Made by a program: the position numbers and the translations under genes. From an uncultured Cellvibrio sp. (lineage in GTDB: Bacteria > Pseudomonadota > Gammaproteobacteria > Pseudomonadales > Cellvibrionaceae): 44,144 nt of DNA. The stretch covers positions 1 through 44,144 of the forward strand of contig CALFXJ010000046.1 in NCBI GenBank assembly GCA_937958105.1. The letters run 5' to 3'. This document shows, piece by piece, positions 41,233 through 44,144 of this stretch. Under the pieces are notes generated by a model that did not search any database, had not been told where the DNA came from, and worked only from the letters and a program-made list of their open reading frames with translations. The number at the start of each line of letters is the position of its first letter. Position 1 is the first letter of the stretch.

Positions 41233-42264
41233 TTATGGCCGATTAAACCAATGCTGGGTGCGATTACAAAACGCGACCAGCGATAACATTACCGGCACTT
41301 CCACGAGCACGCCCACAACCGTGGCGAGCGCAGCGCCTGAGTGCAAACCAAACAATGAAATGGCCACGGCAACTGCCAGTTCAAAAAAATTTGAGGTGCC
41401 AATCATGCACGCCGGTGCAGCAATGTTGTACGGCAGTTTCATCGCTTTGGCCGCCACAAAACTGATAACAAAAATACCGTAGGTTTGAATCAAGAGTGGA
41501 ATAGCAATTAAAAAGATGGCTTGCGGTTTGGTCAGTATCGTCTGCGCTTGAAACGCAAATAGCAGCACCACTGTGGCGAGTAAACCAATCACTGACCAAG
41601 GCTTACAGGCCGTAAGAAATTGCTGTAGTTGTTGGCCAGCATTGATGCCAGTTTTGGATTCCAGCCAGCGGCGGGTAATGACGCCCGCAATTAACGGTAA
41701 CAATACATAAAGTACAACCGAAATAATCAGCGTTTCCCAAGGGACATGAATGTCGCTCACGCCCAATAAAAATGCACAGATCGGCGCGTAGGCAAAAATC
41801 ATAATTACATCATTCACCGACACTTGCACCAGCGTGTAATTGGGATCGCCTTTGGTGAGTTGGCTCCATATGAATACCATGGCTGTGCAAGGCGCAACGC
41901 CGAGTAAGATCATGCCTGCGATATATTCCTGCGCGGTTTCCGGATCAACCCAATCGACAAAGAGCACCTTAAAAAATAACCAACCCAGGGCGGCCATAGT
42001 GAAAGGTTTTACTAACCAGTTAATAACGACGGTTAAGATCAATCCTTGCGGGCGCTGGCCGATATTTTTTATTGCGCTGAAGTCAATCTGTACCATCATC
42101 GGGTAGATCATCACCCAAATTAAAAAGGCGACGACGAAATTCACGTGAGCAAATTCCAATGCCGCAATGTGTGCAAAAGCGGCTGGAAAATAGTTACCCA
42201 GAATCACACCCGCCGCGATGGCCAGTGTAACCCAAAGCGATAAATAGCGTTCAAATAAGCCCAT
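41233..42264 (-). CDS. acr3: ACR3-family arsenite efflux transporter
   Basis: A 343-residue inner-membrane protein with about 10 hydrophobic segments. The conserved Cys in GVAPCTAMVFIWSQLTKGDP is the arsenite-transport cysteine of ACR3 proteins, and the opening FERYLSLWVTLAIAAGVILG is also characteristic. It extrudes the arsenite made by ArsC. It is part of the minus-strand ars operon between arsH and the phosphatase gene. The ribosome-binding site is weak. The name arsB is also used for this gene in databases, although the family differs from true ArsB. Confidence 0.93.
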   Translation of the reverse strand: MGLFERYLSLWVTLAIAAGVILGNYFPAAFAHIAALEFAHVNFVVAFLIWVMIYPMMVQIDFSAIKNIGQRPQGLILTVVINWLVKPFTMAALGWLFFKVLFVDWVDPETAQEYIAGMILLGVAPCTAMVFIWSQLTKGDPNYTLVQVSVNDVIMIFAYAPICAFLLGVSDIHVPWETLIISVVLYVLLPLIAGVITRRWLESKTGINAGQQLQQFLTACKPWSVIGLLATVVLLFAFQAQTILTKPQAIFLIAIPLLIQTYGIFVISFVAAKAMKLPYNIAAPACMIGTSNFFELAVAVAISLFGLHSGAALATVVGVLVEVPVMLSLVAFCNRTQHWFNRP

Positions 42265-42273
42265 GTGTTTTGC

Positions 42274-42310
42274 CTGCTTTAAATTTCTGCTTTAAATTTC
42301 TGCTTTAAAT
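42274..42310. repeat. 13-bp tandem repeat between arsH and acr3
   Basis: CTGCTTTAAATTT occurs twice in full (42274-42286, 42287-42299) and a third time in part to 42310. The third copy includes the arsH stop codon. The likely cause is replication slippage; it lengthens the arsH-acr3 spacer by whole units. Confidence 0.85.
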
Positions 42311-43021
42311 ATCGGATTGGTTCACGCGTTTGCTCAAGGCTTCTGCCGATTCAACACGCTCGGAATATCGGTCTACCAAATAATCGCTGCGGTCGCGCAG
42401 AAGCAGTGTAAATTTCACGAGTTCTTCCATGACGTCTACCACACGGTCGTAATACGCGGAGGGCTTCATGCGATCCTGTTCATCAAATTCCAGAAATGCT
42501 TTGGCCACAGAAGATTGGTTGGGAATAGTGAACATGCGCATCCAGCGCCCAAGCACACGCAGTTGATTCACCACGTTAAAAGACTGCGAGCCACCGCAAA
42601 CTTGCATGACCGCCAATGTTTTTCCCTGCGTAGGACGAACAGCGCCCATGGTTAATGGAATCCAATCAATCTGCGCTTTAAATACCCCGCTCATTGCACC
42701 GTGACGTTCGGGCGAGCACCAGACTTGCCCCTCCGACCAGAGCACCAGTTCGCGCAATTCCTGCACTTTGGGATGTTTGTCCGGTGCGTCATCGGGCAGT
42801 GGTAAACCGCTCGGATTAAATACGCGTGTCTCAGCGCCCAGGTGTTGCAACAAGCGCTCGGCTTCCTGCACCAGTAGGCGGCTAAAGGAACGCGGGCGCG
42901 TGGAGCCATACAGCAACAGGATGCGGGGCTTGTGCATGGACACCTTTTCCTGCCCTGAGGATTGGGTGTCGGGTATTTCCATTAAATCAATATTGAGATT
43001 AGGCAGGGTGAGATCATTCAT
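42305..43021 (-). CDS. arsH: ArsH NADPH-dependent FMN oxidoreductase
   Basis: A 238-residue flavodoxin-like reductase. The FMN-binding loop is LYGSTRPRSFSRLL, and the family stretch WCSPERHGAMSGVFKAQIDW and VCGGSQSFN are present. ArsH oxidises trivalent organoarsenicals such as methylarsenite to less toxic forms. It lies between arsC and acr3 in the operon. The size and ends match the ArsH family. Confidence 0.93.
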   Translation of the reverse strand: MNDLTLPNLNIDLMEIPDTQSSGQEKVSMHKPRILLLYGSTRPRSFSRLLVQEAERLLQHLGAETRVFNPSGLPLPDDAPDKHPKVQELRELVLWSEGQVWCSPERHGAMSGVFKAQIDWIPLTMGAVRPTQGKTLAVMQVCGGSQSFNVVNQLRVLGRWMRMFTIPNQSSVAKAFLEFDEQDRMKPSAYYDRVVDVMEELVKFTLLLRDRSDYLVDRYSERVESAEALSKRVNQSDI

Positions 43022-43069
43022 CGTTTCTTAACCAGGCAAAAGTCAGGGGTTTACGGTGGCACCGTAAAA

Positions 43070-43435
43070 TTACAATTCGCCGATGCCATTCAAGGCCGCT
43101 TGCAGTTGATTGCGGTCGAGCGCCATTACATCCAATGGCAAGACCAACATCGTATTAATTCGCTCGCGGATAATTTCCATGCAGGCATCAAAGGCAGCGT
43201 TAATCTGGTCGGCATCCAGCTTGGTTTCGCCTCGGGCAAGTTCGGATGGATCATTCAGCCCCCAATGCGCGCGTAACGCCCGCCCCAAGTACAACGGGCA
43301 GGCCTCACCGGCTGCCTTATCGCACACGGTAATCACGCTGTACGCAGTCCATCCCTTCGGCGCCAAATGATTAAATAGCGCTTCGCTGAGAATGCTGCGG
43401 CAGCTGTTATGGGTACACAGGAATAAGACTTTCAC
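43070..43435 (-). CDS. arsC: Arsenate reductase ArsC (low-molecular-weight phosphatase type)
   Basis: A 121-residue cytosolic arsenate reductase. The CX5R loop LFLCTHNSCRSILSEA gives the nucleophilic cysteine and the phosphate-binding Arg. Similarity to the low-molecular-weight tyrosine phosphatase fold points to the thioredoxin-coupled class, with further cysteines (VCDKAAGEACP) for the disulfide relay. It starts with GTG, supported by a strong GGAGG ribosome-binding site 7 nt upstream. The C-terminus is somewhat short compared with the Staphylococcus enzyme (131 residues). Confidence 0.92.
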   Translation of the reverse strand: MKVLFLCTHNSCRSILSEALFNHLAPKGWTAYSVITVCDKAAGEACPLYLGRALRAHWGLNDPSELARGETKLDADQINAAFDACMEIIRERINTMLVLPLDVMALDRNQLQAALNGIGEL

Positions 43436-43476
43436 GATTGCGCCTCCAAATTAACGCCGATCAGGTAAATAGATTA

Positions 43477-43818
43477 TCAGCAGCAGCGCTGGGGGCGGTC
43501 TTCCATATCCGCCAAACGGCTTACATTCGGCGCGAGCCAATCACTGTGGGCCTCACGCATTAGCTTCAGGATTTTTGTGGCCCATGTCGGTAAATCCGGG
43601 TGCAAGCGGTAATACACCCATTGGCCCTGGCGTCGATCTGCCAGAACTTTACCACTGCGCAATTGCGCTAAATGGCGGGAGATTTTGGGTTGGGTTTCAT
43701 CCAGCGCACAGGTTAGTTCGCAGACACACAGTTCTTTCTCTCCGGCGACCAACAGGGCAATCCGGGCACGGGTTGCATCCGCAAGGCATTTACTGAATTG
43801 ATCTGGGGTTAGAGGCAT
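43477..43818 (-). CDS. arsR: ArsR-family arsenic-responsive repressor
   Basis: A 113-residue winged-helix repressor that leaves DNA when arsenite binds. The metal site ELCVCELTCAL holds three cysteines, two in the CxC arrangement of ArsR, and the DNA-recognition helix follows in QPKISRHLAQLRSGKV. It is the first gene of the ars operon and presumably autoregulates it through the repeats at 43884-43904. A longer frame reaching 43935 adds 39 non-homologous residues and would cover those repeats, so the ATG at 43818 is preferred. Confidence 0.9.
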   Translation of the reverse strand: MPLTPDQFSKCLADATRARIALLVAGEKELCVCELTCALDETQPKISRHLAQLRSGKVLADRRQGQWVYYRLHPDLPTWATKILKLMREAHSDWLAPNVSRLADMEDRPQRCC

Positions 43819-43883
43819 GGCTTGGTTCCGTTTGGTTTTTACTAGCACGAACAATTTGATAGGATTAGGAAATATCTTCTCAC

Positions 43884-43904
43884 ATACGTAAATACGAATA
43901 TACG
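43884..43904. promoter_or_regulatory. Candidate ArsR operator: three ATACG repeats
   Basis: ATACG recurs at 43884, 43892 and 43900, an exact 8-bp period, about 65-85 nt upstream of the arsR start codon. A nearby direct repeat CGAATAT lies at 43896 and 43911. Location and AT-richness fit an ArsR-controlled promoter, although ArsR sites are usually inverted repeats. Confidence 0.4.
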
Positions 43905-43991
43905 GATAATCGAATATAACCGCAATGGTTACCAATGCCCTGGTCTGGCGATCAATCGCAATGCATATAACATTAGGAAGAGAATGAGCTG

Positions 43992-44105
43992 ATGGCAGCT
44001 ATCTATCAAACAGCTTATCCGCGCATAAAATCAGACATCACCCCAAACGAGTTGGGGGACGTTTACACGCCCACGGACGAAGATCTGGAATTTGCGTCAC
44101 TGTAA
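43992..44105 (+). pseudogene. tnpA: Start of a Tn3-family transposase, frameshifted
   Basis: The reading frame begins MAAIYQTAYPRIKSDITPNE and runs to EDLEFASL before a TAA at 44103-44105. This is the N-terminal segment of Tn3-family TnpA (DUF4158-type). After the stop, another frame continues with LRHCKRTSAAFLGLLIQL to the window edge, which is what TnpA would have next, so one base is gained or lost near 44094-44098. A GGAAGAG ribosome-binding site lies upstream. The gene would extend beyond the window; whether it is dead or recoded cannot be decided from this end alone. Confidence 0.75.
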
Positions 44106-44144
44106 GCGCACCAGCGCCGCATTCCTGGGGTTGCTGATTCAACT

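Overview
The window looks like a chromosomal segment of a plant-cell-wall-degrading gammaproteobacterium of the Cellvibrio type. The diagnosis rests on four secreted glycoside hydrolases built in the Cellvibrio/Pseudomonas cellulosa style: signal peptide, CBM2, Ser/Pro-rich linkers, CBM10 or a CBM60-like module, then a GH5, GH45 or GH10 catalytic domain. A split B12-dependent ribonucleotide reductase, hemN, cfa and a dif site very close to that of Escherichia coli also fit a gammaproteobacterium. No database search was possible, so family calls rest on motifs read by eye.

Layout. (1) 68-11714, minus strand: ten tightly packed genes, five of the nine junctions overlapping and one 1 nt apart, for making a glycan. 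UDP-glucuronate decarboxylase, a dTDP-rhamnose-4-epimerase-like SDR, a glycoside-hydrolase-like/CDP-paratose-epimerase-like fusion, a zinc alcohol dehydrogenase and a Gfo/Idh/MocA oxidoreductase would supply modified sugars; a GT4 and three CgeB-like glycosyltransferases would assemble them; a methyltransferase ends the series. No polymerase, flippase or exporter is present, so the product is unknown. (2) 12123-25096, mostly CAZymes on the minus strand: GH5 cellulase, an expansin-like protein with two chitin/cellulose-binding modules, GH45 (Cel45A type) and a second GH5. Between them lie cfa, a Na/Pi cotransporter and a BtuB-like TonB receptor. (3) 25609-34253, plus strand: a haem-oxygenase-like protein, an unknown lipoprotein with a small helical partner, catalase, nrdJa/nrdJb and hemN. 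(4) 34333-36075, minus strand: a CBM2-CBM60-GH10 xylanase.

An AT-rich, gene-free stretch follows and holds a near-canonical dif site (37054-37081), marking the probable replication terminus. Immediately to its right begins mobile-element material: a 5'-truncated TnpT/KfrA-like coiled-coil gene, a decayed reading frame, a full arsenic-resistance operon (arsR-arsC-arsH-acr3-phosphatase-gapdh-arsJ, minus strand), and at the right edge the frameshifted beginning of a Tn3-family transposase. The arsenic genes are therefore probably a transposon-borne island sitting beside dif.

Regulatory signals include a perfect CRP-type palindrome upstream of the first GH5 gene, a second one upstream of cel45A, a 16-bp palindrome in front of the glycan operon, 8-bp-phased repeats in front of arsR, and several stem-loop terminators. 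Start sites were moved inward from the longest reading frame for nine genes on ribosome-binding-site or homology grounds; each case is noted in its entry.
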